From Streptomyces sp. NBC_01244 (GTDB taxonomy: Bacteria; Actinomycetota; Actinomycetes; Streptomycetales; Streptomycetaceae), in contig NZ_CP108488.1 of assembly GCF_035987325.1 (NCBI RefSeq), positions 6,138,001 to 6,202,000 of the forward strand: DNA of 64,000 bases, in the 5' to 3' direction. Within the stretch, counting starts at the first letter, position 1; every line of letters begins with the position of its first letter. The position numbers were made by a program, and so were the translations under genes. This document shows, piece after piece, positions 42,223 through 51,467 of the stretch. Under the pieces are notes generated by a model. It did no database searches. It worked only from the letters and a program-made list of their open reading frames with translations, and was not told the DNA's origin.

Positions 42223-43812
42223 GTGGGACGACATAGTCGCAAGGAGCCCGCCAAAGCTCCCGGCCCCGGCCCAGAGCATCCGCGGCCGGCCGAACGGGCC
42301 GGTGCACGGACCGCCGCCCCGGCCCAGGCCGGGTGGGCCGAACCGGCCGCCGCCCCGCGCGGGTACGCGGCCCCGCCGCGCCACGAGCCGGTGTCCGGCG
42401 CGCGCGGCGGCCATCCCGAACAGCACGAGCCCGGCGGGGCCTGGGGCGCTGCCGCGGGTACCGGCGCGGCCTACGGGGACTGGCGCGGGGCCCCCCGCAC
42501 CCGGCCGGCGGCCGCTGCCGCGGGCGCACCTGCCCCGGCCTACGACACCCGGGTGTACGACGCCCCGGTCTACGACGCTCCGGTCTACGACGCCCCGGTT
42601 TACGACGCCCCGGTTTACGAAGCCCCGGCCTTCGGTACCCCCGCGGTCGGTTTCCCGCAGGTCACCCTCGACTCGCCGATGACCGCGACGGGCTCGCACC
42701 GCCGGATTCCCGTCGCCGGGGACGCCTTCACCACGACGGGTTCACACCGCGCGGTCCCGGTCGCCGACGACGCCTTCACCGCGACGGGCTCCCACCGCCG
42801 GATCCCGCTCCACGAGGACGCCTTCACCGCGACGGGCTCCTACCGCGCGGTCCCCGCCGCCCGGGACCTCGTCGCCGAGGACGCCTTCACGGCCACCGGG
42901 TCGCGCCGCCGGATCCCCGCGCCGCGCACGCCGGTCGTCACCCCCGCAGAAGAGGCGCAGGGGGCCCCGCCCGCGGCCGGGCGCGGCGGGAAGGGCCGTA
43001 CGTACGCCGGGATGGCCGCGGCGGCCGTCACCGTGGCGCTCGCCGTCGTCGTCGCGGGCCAGGCGGCCTCCGAGAGCGACAGCGGCAAGGACACCGTGCG
43101 CGCCTCCGACGAGGGCAACAGCCACACCGCCCAGGGCAACTCCGCCGCGTCCCGCTCCGACGACCGGCCCACCCCGGACGCCTCCGCGGCGCTCAAGGCC
43201 GCGCCGGAGCTCACGTACGACCAGAAGATGGCGCAGCAGTTCCCGATCGACGAGAAGCTGAAGGGCTCCGGCGTCTTCGACACCGTGCCCGGGGTGGCGA
43301 AGGCGCCCGGCAAGGGGCAGGTGGTCCGCTACCGCGTCGACGTGGAGCAGGGGCTGGGCCTGGATCCGCAGCTCTTCGCCGAGGCCGTGCACCGCACGCT
43401 GAACGACGACCGCAGCTGGGGTCACGGCGGTACGAAGACCTTCGAGCGGGTGCCGGGCGGCGAGGCCGATTTCGTGATCACGCTGGCCAGCCCCGGGACG
43501 ACCGGAGTCTGGTGCAAGAAGTCCGGGCTCGACACCACCATCGACAACGTCTCCTGCGACTCCGCGTCGACCGACCGCGTGATGATCAACGCGTACCGCT
43601 GGTCGCAGGGTTCGGCGACGTACGGCGCGGACCAGATGTTCGCCTACCGCCAGATGCTGATCAACCACGAGGTCGGCCACCGGCTCGGCCACGGCCATGT
43701 GAGCTGCCAGACACCGGGCGCGCTCGCCCCGATCATGCAGCAGCAGACGAAGTCCCTGGACATCAACAACGTCAAGTGCAAACCCAACCCCTGGGTGTAT
43801 CCCGGGAGTTGA
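42223..43812 (+). CDS. DUF3152 membrane-anchored metalloprotease-like protein
   Basis: A 529-aa protein from GTG 42223. A long disordered cytoplasmic region contains VYDAP repeats and four FTATGSHRRIP-type repeats. One span follows (TYAGMAAAAVTVALAVVVAG). The outside DUF3152 domain ends with LINHEVGHRLGHGHVSC, an extended HExxHxxGHxH zinc motif like that of metzincin proteases. The domain is complete and Cys residues (WCKKSG, VSCDSAS) could form disulphides. The mycobacterial homologue is Rv3207c, next to moeB1. Peptidase activity is an inference. Confidence 0.88.
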   Translation: MGRHSRKEPAKAPGPGPEHPRPAERAGARTAAPAQAGWAEPAAAPRGYAAPPRHEPVSGARGGHPEQHEPGGAWGAAAGTGAAYGDWRGAPRTRPAAAAAGAPAPAYDTRVYDAPVYDAPVYDAPVYDAPVYEAPAFGTPAVGFPQVTLDSPMTATGSHRRIPVAGDAFTTTGSHRAVPVADDAFTATGSHRRIPLHEDAFTATGSYRAVPAARDLVAEDAFTATGSRRRIPAPRTPVVTPAEEAQGAPPAAGRGGKGRTYAGMAAAAVTVALAVVVAGQAASESDSGKDTVRASDEGNSHTAQGNSAASRSDDRPTPDASAALKAAPELTYDQKMAQQFPIDEKLKGSGVFDTVPGVAKAPGKGQVVRYRVDVEQGLGLDPQLFAEAVHRTLNDDRSWGHGGTKTFERVPGGEADFVITLASPGTTGVWCKKSGLDTTIDNVSCDSASTDRVMINAYRWSQGSATYGADQMFAYRQMLINHEVGHRLGHGHVSCQTPGALAPIMQQQTKSLDINNVKCKPNPWVYPGS

Positions 43813-44007
43813 TCATCCGCGTTGACAAGCCGTCCGATGGTTGGGCATCGCTCTGCGCATACCGCACCTGCACACCACTACCGCGAGCGCCGCCATCCCC
43901 TGATCTCGCTGGGAATCCCGGCCCGGAGACGCGGAGGGCCGGAGTTCGTCACGTTGTCAGTGGCCCCCGCTAGGTTGAGGACACCTTGACCGAACGGAGG
44001 TGGGCCG

Positions 44008-45220
44008 GTGATCCGTGCGTACAAGTTCCTCATGCGGCCCACCGCGGGCCAGGCGATCGCGCTGGGCGAGATGCTGCGTGATCACTGCTCGCTGTACAAC
44101 GGGGCTTTGCAGGAACGCCGTGTCGCTTACCGGCACGTATCGAAGACGTCCGTCAAGTACGGGCAGCAGTCCGCGCAGCTCAAGGAAATCCGGGCGTTCG
44201 ACCCGGAGCGGCAAGGGCGCTGGTCGTTCTCCTCCCAGCAGGCGACGCTTCGCCGGCTGGACAAGGCGTTCGCCGCGTTCTTCCGCCGGACCAAGTCCGG
44301 CGAGACTCCGGGCTACCCACGCTTCCGTGGCGTCAACTGGTTCGACACGGTCGATTTCCCCAGGGACGGCGATGGCTGCCGGTGGGATGCCACCCCGCAC
44401 GACCCCGTCACACGGGTCCGCCTGCAAGGCGTAGGCATATCAAGGTCAACCCGCACCGGTCGGTCGTCGGCAAGGTCAAGACCGTCTCGGCCAAGCGCGA
44501 AGGACGCCGCTGGTACGTGGTCCTGACCGCCGAGCAGCACCAGCCCGAGCCGCTGCCCACGACTGGGTCCGTGGTCGGCATCGACCTCGGGATCGCCAGC
44601 TTCCTCACCGACTCCAACGGCGCCTTCGTACCCAACCCGCGCCATGGCCGCCGTGCCGCTGCCCGACTGCTAGCCGCACAGCAGGCCCTCTCGCGGTTCC
44701 CGCGTGTCCGCCGGGACAAGCGCACCGCCAACCATCGCAGGGCCGTCGAGAAGGTCACCGAGCTGCACCGCAAGGTCCGGCGTCAGCGCCTCGATCACGC
44801 GCACAAGACCGCCCTGGGTCTGGTCCGCGCGCACGACTTCATCGCGCACGAAGACCTCAGGATTCGCAGCATGGTCAAGGCCCCACCGCGAAACCCGACC
44901 CCGAAACACCGGGCGGATTCCTGCCCAACGGGGCCGCCGCGAAGGCCGGTCTCAACCGCTCGATCAACGATGCCGGATGGGGGGTGTTCCTCACGATCCT
45001 CACCAGCAAGGCTGAAAGCGCCGGTCGGGAAGTGATCGCCGTGGACCCCCGCAACACCTCCAGGCAGTGCCCCGAATGCGGGCACACCGCCAAGGAGAAC
45101 CGGCCCACGCAGGAGAAGTTCCACTGCCAGTCTTGCGGCCACATCGCGCACGCGGACACGGTGGGCGCCCTGAACGTTCTACGGGCCGGGCTGGTCCGTC
45201 GCAACGCCAATACGGCATAG
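44008..45220 (+). pseudogene. tnpB: TnpB-type RNA-guided nuclease, two frameshifts
   Basis: The N-terminal piece starts at GTG 44008 (IRAYKFLMRPTAGQAIALGE). The reading moves by -1 near 44436 into KVNPHRSVVGKVKTVSAKRE and again near 44891 into LPNGAAAKAGLNRSINDAGW, ending 45220. Each step fits a single missing base. The catalytic Asp (VVGIDLGIASF), Glu (AHEDLRI) and final Asp (HADTVGALN) and the zinc finger (CPECGHTAKEN, CQSCG) all survive but in different frames. No tnpA is present. It is an IS200/IS605-type remnant. Confidence 0.88.
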
Positions 45221-45257
45221 CGAGAAGCCCCCTCCTTCAGGAGGGGGAGGAGTCACT
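45221..45257 (+). ncRNA. Right-end hairpin of the TnpB element (omegaRNA 3' end candidate)
   Basis: CCCCCTCCTTCAGGAGGGGG forms a stem right after the TnpB stop, followed by AGGAGTCAC. In IS605-type elements the guide RNA scaffold comes from this end of the element. The following GAG codon resumes a solute-binding-protein frame, so the element boundary is about 45257. Confidence 0.55.
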
Positions 45258-45682
45258 GAGCTGGCGCTGCTTGGCGTGACCGCGCACTGCGTGGCCGACA
45301 TCTTCTTCAACGAGAAGCGCTGGGACGTCAAGAACACCCCCGGCTTCTTCCTCTCCCGCTGGGGCGCCGACTGGCCGTCCGGCGCACCCTTCCTCGCGCC
45401 GATCTACGACGGCCGGCAGATCGTCACCAACGGCACCAACTACAACCACGCCCAGCTCAACGACCCTGCGATCAACGCCGAGATCGACGAGATCGCCAAG
45501 CTGACCGACCTCGCGGCGGCCGGCAAGCGCTGGGGCGCCCTCGACAAGAAGATCGGCGAGCAGGCGCTCGACGTCCCGCTCTTCCACCCGGTCTACAAGC
45601 GGCTCGTCGGCAAGGACGTCAAGAACGTCGTCATCAGCGACTGGACCGGCGTCCTCGACGTCTCGCAGGTCTCCGTCAAGTG
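45258..45682 (+). pseudogene. C-terminal fragment of an ABC solute-binding protein (SBP family 5)
   Basis: About 140 residues in frame (ELALLGVTAHCVADIFFNEK, then TPGFFLSRWGADWPSGAPFL, ending VLDVSQVSVK) match the last part of a peptide-binding DppA-like lipoprotein. The first ~450 residues, signal peptide included, are absent: the fragment begins exactly at the TnpB element end and no SBP sequence lies to its left. The frame has no stop at the family end and stays open to 46136 over the next gene. Non-functional. Confidence 0.85.
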
Positions 45683-46663
45683 GCCCTCCTCGCCGGCCGG
45701 CCGGCGGCCGGGCCCGGGGCAGCCGCCCCGGGCCCGGGCCCCGGGCGGCAGATACTGCGGCGGCTGCGCGCCCGGCCCTCGGCCGTGGCGGCGGCCGCCG
45801 TCCTCGCGCTCCTCGTCCTCCTCGCCCTCACCGCACCGCTGTTCGCCCACCTCACCGGCCAGGACCCGAACGCCTACCACGACGAGCTCGTCGACTCCGC
45901 CCGCGGAGGCGTCCCGCTCGGCTCCTTCGGCGGGATCTCCGGCGAGCACTGGCTCGGCGTCGAACCGGGCACCGGCCGCGACCTGTTCACCCGGCTGCTC
46001 TACGGGGCCCGGATCTCGCTGCTCGTCGCGCTCGGCGCCACCGTCGTCCAGGTCCTCGTCGGGGTGGCCGTCGGGCTCGCCGCCGCACTCGGCGGCCGGT
46101 TCGCCGGGCAGGTCGTCAGCCGGTTCACCGACGTGATGATCGCCCTGCCCCTGCTGGTGATCGCCATCGCCCTCACCGCCGTCGTCCCGCCCGGGTTCCC
46201 GCGGCCACTGCTGCTGATCCTCGTCATCGGGCTGCTCGACTGGGGCGGCGTCGCCCGGATGGTGCGCGCCCAGACCCTCTCCCTCAAGGAGCTGGACTTC
46301 GTGGACGCCGCCCGGCTCTCGGGCAACGGCGCCCTGCGGATCGCCCGCCGGGAGCTGCTGCCCTCGCTGGCCGCGCCCGTCATCACCCTCGCCGCGATCA
46401 AGGTTCCCACCGCCATGGTGGTCGAGGCCTCGCTGTCCTTCCTCGGGGTCGGCGTGAAACCGCCCACCCCCTCGTGGGGACAGATGCTGTCCAGCGCCCA
46501 GACCTGGTTCCGCGCCGACCCCACCTACGTCCTGCTCCCCGCCGGGCTGCTCTTCGTCACCGTGCTCGCCTTCACGGTGCTCGGCGACGCCGTCCGTACG
46601 GCCCTCGACCCGCGCGAGGGCTCGCGGCTGCGGGTCGGCACCAGAAAGGAGCGCAAGGCGTGA
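45680..46663 (+). CDS. ABC transporter permease, DppC type
   Basis: A 327-aa protein from GTG 45680. About 40 Gly/Pro/Arg-rich residues precede the first span (VAAAAVLALLVLLALTAPLF). The EAA-like loop is FVDAARLSGNGALRIARREL, and the signature VVEASLSFLGVGVKPPTPSW is intact. Order is inverted relative to the first operon (DppC-type before DppB-type). With its cognate binding protein destroyed, the transporter probably lacks a dedicated substrate receptor unless another SBP is shared. Confidence 0.9.
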   Translation: MALLAGRPAAGPGAAAPGPGPGRQILRRLRARPSAVAAAAVLALLVLLALTAPLFAHLTGQDPNAYHDELVDSARGGVPLGSFGGISGEHWLGVEPGTGRDLFTRLLYGARISLLVALGATVVQVLVGVAVGLAAALGGRFAGQVVSRFTDVMIALPLLVIAIALTAVVPPGFPRPLLLILVIGLLDWGGVARMVRAQTLSLKELDFVDAARLSGNGALRIARRELLPSLAAPVITLAAIKVPTAMVVEASLSFLGVGVKPPTPSWGQMLSSAQTWFRADPTYVLLPAGLLFVTVLAFTVLGDAVRTALDPREGSRLRVGTRKERKA

Positions 46664-47652
46664 CCAGCTTCGTGCTCAAACGGACCGGCGGCGCACTGAT
46701 CGTGCTGCTCGCCCTGTCCGTCGTGATCTACGGCCTCTTCTACCTCGTCCCCGGCGACCCCGCCCGCCTCGCCTGCGGGGAGCGCTGCAACCCGGCGCAG
46801 ATCGCCCAGGTGCGCGAACAGCTCGGGCTCAACGCGTCGGTGGTCACGCAGTACCTGCACTTCCTCCAGGGGCTCCTCGTGGGCCGGGACTACTCCGGCG
46901 GCGCCGGACTCGTCCTGCACTGCGACGCGCCCTGCCTGGGATTCTCGTACCAGAACGACCAGCAGGTCACCGAGCTGCTGCTGGAGCGGCTCCCCGCCAC
47001 CCTGTCGCTGGCGCTGGGCGCGCTGGTGATCTGGCTCGTCATCGGTGTCGGCACCGGACTGCTGTCCGCGCTGCGCCGGGGCGGATTCACCGAGCGGGCG
47101 TTGACCGTGCTCACGCTCGCCGCCACCGGGACCCCCGTCTTCATCCTCGGGCTGCTGCTGCTCATGGCCGTCTGCGCCTACCTGCAGTGGCTGCCCTTCC
47201 CCACGTACGTACCGCTCGGCGACGACCCCGAGCAGTGGGCGTGGAACATGCTGCTGCCCCGGGTGACCCTCGGTTTCTTCGAGAGCGCCAAGTACGCCCG
47301 GCTGAGCCGCAGTTCCACGCTGGAGACGCTCGCCGAGGACCACATCCGCACCTTCCGCGCCTACGGGGTGGGGGAGCGGGCCGTCGTGACCCGGCACGCC
47401 GTGCGCGGGGCGGTCGCACCCGTGATCGCGCTCAGCGCGGTGGACTTCGGCACGATGATCGGCGGCGCCGTGCTGACCGAATCGCTGTTCGGGATCCCCG
47501 GGCTCGGCAAGACCCTCATCGACGGCGTCCGCGTGGTGGACCTCCCCGTGGTGGTGGGCGTGGTCCTCGCCATCGGCGCGGCCGTCGTGCTCGCGGGTGT
47601 CGTCGCCGACGTGCTGTACGCCGTCGCGGACCGAAGGGTGGTTCTGGCATGA
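46660..47652 (+). CDS. ABC transporter permease, DppB type
   Basis: A 330-aa protein from GTG 46660 (AGAAAGGAG at 46643-46650), overlapping the previous stop by 4 nt. TM1 is ALIVLLALSVVIYGLFYLVP. Two Cys pairs (ARLACGERCNPAQ and LHCDAPCLGF) lie in the outside loop after TM1, unusual for the family and possibly disulphide bonded. The coupling loop is DHIRTFRAYGVGERAVVTRH and the end is DVLYAVADRRVVLA. Coupled to the fused ATPase by ATGA. Confidence 0.92.
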   Translation: MTSFVLKRTGGALIVLLALSVVIYGLFYLVPGDPARLACGERCNPAQIAQVREQLGLNASVVTQYLHFLQGLLVGRDYSGGAGLVLHCDAPCLGFSYQNDQQVTELLLERLPATLSLALGALVIWLVIGVGTGLLSALRRGGFTERALTVLTLAATGTPVFILGLLLLMAVCAYLQWLPFPTYVPLGDDPEQWAWNMLLPRVTLGFFESAKYARLSRSSTLETLAEDHIRTFRAYGVGERAVVTRHAVRGAVAPVIALSAVDFGTMIGGAVLTESLFGIPGLGKTLIDGVRVVDLPVVVGVVLAIGAAVVLAGVVADVLYAVADRRVVLA

Positions 47653-49361
47653 CGCACGCACCGCTGGTGGAGGTCGCCGGCCTCACCGTCGAGTTCCCGG
47701 TCGGCCGGCCGGGGGAGTACGTACGGGCCGTGGACGGGGTGTCCTTCACTCTGGAGCCCGGCCGCGCGCTGGGCATCGTGGGGGAGTCCGGAAGCGGCAA
47801 GTCCACAGTCGCCACAGCCCTGTTGGGGCTGCACCACGGGACCGGGGCGAGGCTCGGCGGCACCGTCCGGGTCGGCGGCACCGACGTGGGCGCGGCCTCC
47901 CCGGCCCAGCTCCGGGAGCTGCGCGGGGCCGTCGCCGCGATGGTCTTCCAGGACCCGCTGAGCTCCCTGGACCCGTACTACGCCATCGGCGACCAGATCG
48001 CCGAGGTGTACCGGGTGCACGTCTGCGCCTCGCGGCGCGCGGCCCGGGCCCGGGCGGTGGAGGTGCTCGACCGGGTGGGCATACCCGACGCGGTACGCCG
48101 CTCCCGGGCGCGGCCGCACGAGTTCAGCGGGGGCATGCGGCAACGGGCCCTGATCGCGATGGCGCTGGCGTGCGAGCCGAAGCTGTTGATCGCGGACGAA
48201 CCGACCACGGCGCTCGACGTCACCGTCCAGGCGCAGATCCTCGACCTGCTGCACGGGCTGCGGGAGGAGCGGGGGCTCGGACTGCTGCTGGTCACGCACG
48301 ACGTGGGGGTGGCGGCGGAGAACGTGGACGACGTGCTGGTGATGCGGGACGGGGCGGTGGTGGAGCGGGGGGCGGTCGGCTCCGTGCTGTCGGCGCCCGC
48401 TGATCCGTACACCGGGGCGCTGCTGGCGGCGGTGCCGCGGCTCGACGCGGTGCGGGTGCCCTGGCCGGGGGCTGTACGGGCGCTGCCCGTGCCCGCGCCT
48501 CAAACGCCGGAGGGGCTGGATGTGGCTGAGCTGAATGTGGCTGAGCCGGATTCCGTGCCCGTAGTCGAGGCGTTTTCGCTGCGGAAGGAGTTCGGGCGGG
48601 GGAAGCGGCGGGTGGAGGCCGTCGGTGGGGTGTCGGTGTCCGTGCGGGGCGGGGAGACGCTGGGGATCGTGGGGGAGAGCGGCAGCGGCAAGAGCACCCT
48701 CGGGCGGATGCTCGTCGGGCTGCTGGAGCCCAGTTCCGGGCAGGTCCGGCGGGACGGGGTGGAGAGCGTCGGCCTGGTGCCCGGGGTGCAGATGGTCTTC
48801 CAGGACCCGGTGTCCTCGCTCAACCCGCGCCGTTCGATCGGCGAGTCCATCGCGGACCCGCTGCGGGCGGCGGGGGAGAGCGACCGGCGGGCGATCCGGG
48901 CCCGGGTCGGTGAACTGCTCGTCCGGGTGGGCCTGGAAGAGGCGCACTACGACCGCTACCCGCACGAGTTCAGCGGCGGCCAGCGCCAGCGCGTCGGGAT
49001 CGCCCGGGCCCTCGCGCCCCGGCCCCGGCTGATCGTCTGCGACGAGCCCGTCTCGGCCCTCGACGTGACCACGCAGGCGCAGGTCACCGCCCTGCTGGCC
49101 GAGCTCCAGCGGGAACTCGGGATCGCGCTGGTCTTCATCGCGCACGACCTCGCGGTGGTGCGTCAGGTCAGCGACCGGGTCGCCGTCATGCGGGGCGGGG
49201 TGATCGTGGAGGAGGGTCCCGTCGACGAGGTCTACGACCGGCCGGCGCACGCCTACACCCGCGAGCTGCTCGCCGCCGTCCCGTCCCTCGACCCCGCCGT
49301 GGCCGCCGCCCGCAGGCTCGGCCGGCGCCGTTCCGGGGGAGTGCTCGCGGGGGCCTCGTAG
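47649..49361 (+). CDS. Fused peptide ABC ATPase (DppD-DppF fusion)
   Basis: A 570-aa protein with two complete ATPase modules. The first has GESGSGKS at about 48-55, [15 protein letters not shown] and LLIADEPT; the second has GESGSGKS at about 343-350, [15 protein letters not shown] and LIVCDEPV. Each has a D-loop and H-loop (LVTHDVGVA, FIAHDLAVV). The linker (about residues 280-302) is partly encoded by a REP-like repeat and a 15-bp duplication. The C-terminal oligopeptide domain is shortened in both halves. ATG overlaps the permease stop. Confidence 0.93.
   Translation: MTHAPLVEVAGLTVEFPVGRPGEYVRAVDGVSFTLEPGRALGIVGESGSGKSTVATALLGLHHGTGARLGGTVRVGGTDVGAASPAQLRELRGAVAAMVFQDPLSSLDPYYAIGDQIAEVYRVHVCASRRAARARAVEVLDRVGIPDAVRRSRARPHEFSGGMRQRALIAMALACEPKLLIADEPTTALDVTVQAQILDLLHGLREERGLGLLLVTHDVGVAAENVDDVLVMRDGAVVERGAVGSVLSAPADPYTGALLAAVPRLDAVRVPWPGAVRALPVPAPQTPEGLDVAELNVAEPDSVPVVEAFSLRKEFGRGKRRVEAVGGVSVSVRGGETLGIVGESGSGKSTLGRMLVGLLEPSSGQVRRDGVESVGLVPGVQMVFQDPVSSLNPRRSIGESIADPLRAAGESDRRAIRARVGELLVRVGLEEAHYDRYPHEFSGGQRQRVGIARALAPRPRLIVCDEPVSALDVTTQAQVTALLAELQRELGIALVFIAHDLAVVRQVSDRVAVMRGGVIVEEGPVDEVYDRPAHAYTRELLAAVPSLDPAVAAARRLGRRRSGGVLAGAS
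48498..48545. repeat. REP-like element copy 2 inside the fused ATPase gene
   Basis: CCTCAAACGCCGGAGGGGCT at 48498-48517 is the reverse complement type of the 8149-8174 core and continues GGATGTGGCTGAG. The 15-bp unit at 48516-48530 is then repeated at 48531-48545 with one change. The element is in frame, encoding PQTPEGLDVAELNVAE in the linker. Confidence 0.75.
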
Positions 49362-49444
49362 ACCGCTCCCCGTCTTCCTCGGCGTACTTAGCGCGCTCGA
49401 ACGCGAACCGTACGGGAAAGTTACGACTCTTCACCCCTTCCGGT

Positions 49445-49472
49445 GGCGCGACGGACAACCGTCCGTCGCGCC
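49445..49472 (+). terminator. Terminator after the ABC operon
   Basis: A perfect 12-bp stem (49445-49456 with 49461-49472; arm GGCGCGACGGAC) with loop AACC, 84 nt after the stop and followed by TTCGG. Confidence 0.75.
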
Positions 49473-49547
49473 TTCGGCATATCCGCTTGAGTTCGTATCC
49501 GGCGGGTCGCCGGACCGACGGAGACCGCCTGAAACGGGAGATCGGGG

Positions 49548-51467
49548 GTGCCACTCGTGCGGATCGGACTGCTCACGGAAGGTGGTTATCCGTATGCGAC
49601 GGGGGAAGCGAGGCTGTGGTGCGACCGGCTCGTGCGCGGGCTTCCCCAGCACGAGTTCGAGCTCTACGCCCTGAGCCGCAGCGCCGAGCAGGAGGAGCGC
49701 GGCCGGGTGCCGCTGCCCTCCCACGTCACCCGGGTGCGGACCGCCCCGCTGTGGGCGCCGGCCGACGACGGACGCAGCTACCGCCGCCGTGAACGCCGCC
49801 GCTTCGCCGTCGCCTTCACGGAACTGGTCCGCGGGACATGCGGAGCCGACCCCGCGCGGTTCGCGGACGGGCTGTACGGGCTGGCCGCTCTCGCCTCGGA
49901 ACAGGGCGGGCTGTACGCGGCGCTGCGCTCCGAGACCGCCGTACGGGCCGTGGAGTCCGCCTGTCGCGCCCCGGAGGCGAGCAGGGAAGTGCAGCGGGCG
50001 CAGGTCGCGGACCTGCTGGAGTTCGTGGACGAACTGGAGCGGATGCTGCGGCCGTTGTCCCTGGACTGGTACGAGGAGCTCAGCGAGGTCGACGTCTGCC
50101 ACGCCGCCGCGGGCGGCGTCGCGGCGCTGCCCGGACTCCTGGCCAAACGCTTCTTCGGAGTGCCGCTCCTGGTCACCGAGTACGGGGTCCAGCTCCGGGC
50201 CCACTACCTCGCCCACTCCGCGACCTCCGCGCGGGACGAGCGGCCGGCCGTACGGGCCCTGCTCGCTGCGTTCCACACCCGGCTGGCCGGCGAGATCTAC
50301 TCCCAGGCCGACCTGCTCACCCCCGGCAACGCGCACGCCCGGCGCTGGCAGGAACGATGCGGGGCCTCCCGCGAGCGGCTGCGCACGGTCTACCCCGGGA
50401 TGGAGGCGGACCGATTCGCCGCGGTCGGCGAGGACCCGGCGTGCGGGGACCCGCACACCCTCGTCTGGGTCGGCCGGGTGGACCCCGCCAAGGATCTGAT
50501 CGCCCTGCTGCACGCCTTCGCCGAGGTGCGCAGGGCCGAACCGCTCGCGCGGCTGAGGATCTTCGCGACGGCGGGCGGATCCGGCAACCGGGCCGTCGGG
50601 CACGGCTACCTGGCCGACTGCCGCTCGCTCGCCGCGCAGCTCTTCCCCGACGAGGCCGCCGACGCGCACGCGGTCGGCGAGAACCCGGTCACCTTCGAGG
50701 AGATCGGCGGACCCGACGCACCGTCCCCGGCCGACGCGTACGGCTCCGGGCGGGTGGTGGTGCTCTCCTCCGTCATCGAGGGCTTCCCCATCACCCTGGC
50801 CGAGGCCATGTTCTGCGGCCGGGCCACCGTGTCCACCGACGTCGGCGCCGTCGTCGAGGTGATCGGCGGAACCGGGCTCGTCGTGCCGCCGCGCAACCCG
50901 CGCGCGCTCGCCGAGGCCTGCGTCTCGCTGCTGCGGGACCCCGAGCGGGCCCAGCGGCTCGGCTCGGCCGCCCGGGCACGGGCCCTCGAACTCTTCACCG
51001 TCGAGCAGAACGTCGCCGCCTTCCAGGAGTCCTACCTCCGGCTGCTCGCCCACGGCCCGGCCCGTCCCGACGGCACCGGCGTGCCCTTCGAGCAGCCGCC
51101 CGAGGCCCGGGTCCCGGGCCACTGGGCCACCCCCACCTGGGCCACGCCCCACCCCGGACCCGTGACCCCGTCCGCCCCTTCCGAGGGCCCGGCCCCCGAC
51201 CCGGCCGACGCATCGGCCCGCGGGGAAGGCGCCGGCCCGCCTCCGGGTGAGGCGTGGCCCGCCGCCGGCGCGGAGGCCGACGTGCCCGACCCACCCGACC
51301 CGGACCGGGCCGCCGACCAGGCCCCGCGCACGGGCCACGCCGAGGGCGCGGGTGCGGCACCGGGCGCGGGCACGGCACCGGGCGCGGGCACGGCACCGGG
51401 CGCGGACCGCGTCATGGTGCCCGCCGCGCGGGCCGCGCACGCCGCCGGTTCGGAGGCCTCCGCATGA
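49548..51467 (+). CDS. DUF3492/PelF-like GT4 glycosyltransferase
   Basis: A 639-aa protein from GTG 49548 (GGGAG 7 nt upstream). The N-terminal DUF3492 region (IGLLTEGGYPYATGEARLWC) and GT4 domain (TLVWVGRVDPAKDLIALLHA, SSVIEGFPITLAEAMFCGRA with the donor-binding Glu) give the PelF layout. A cytoplasmic retaining sugar transferase using UDP-sugar is expected. The last 130 or so residues are disordered, with an 18-bp repeat (TAPGAG) near 51356-51405. ATGA coupling to the next membrane gene. Confidence 0.87.
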   Translation: MPLVRIGLLTEGGYPYATGEARLWCDRLVRGLPQHEFELYALSRSAEQEERGRVPLPSHVTRVRTAPLWAPADDGRSYRRRERRRFAVAFTELVRGTCGADPARFADGLYGLAALASEQGGLYAALRSETAVRAVESACRAPEASREVQRAQVADLLEFVDELERMLRPLSLDWYEELSEVDVCHAAAGGVAALPGLLAKRFFGVPLLVTEYGVQLRAHYLAHSATSARDERPAVRALLAAFHTRLAGEIYSQADLLTPGNAHARRWQERCGASRERLRTVYPGMEADRFAAVGEDPACGDPHTLVWVGRVDPAKDLIALLHAFAEVRRAEPLARLRIFATAGGSGNRAVGHGYLADCRSLAAQLFPDEAADAHAVGENPVTFEEIGGPDAPSPADAYGSGRVVVLSSVIEGFPITLAEAMFCGRATVSTDVGAVVEVIGGTGLVVPPRNPRALAEACVSLLRDPERAQRLGSAARARALELFTVEQNVAAFQESYLRLLAHGPARPDGTGVPFEQPPEARVPGHWATPTWATPHPGPVTPSAPSEGPAPDPADASARGEGAGPPPGEAWPAAGAEADVPDPPDPDRAADQAPRTGHAEGAGAAPGAGTAPGAGTAPGADRVMVPAARAAHAAGSEASA

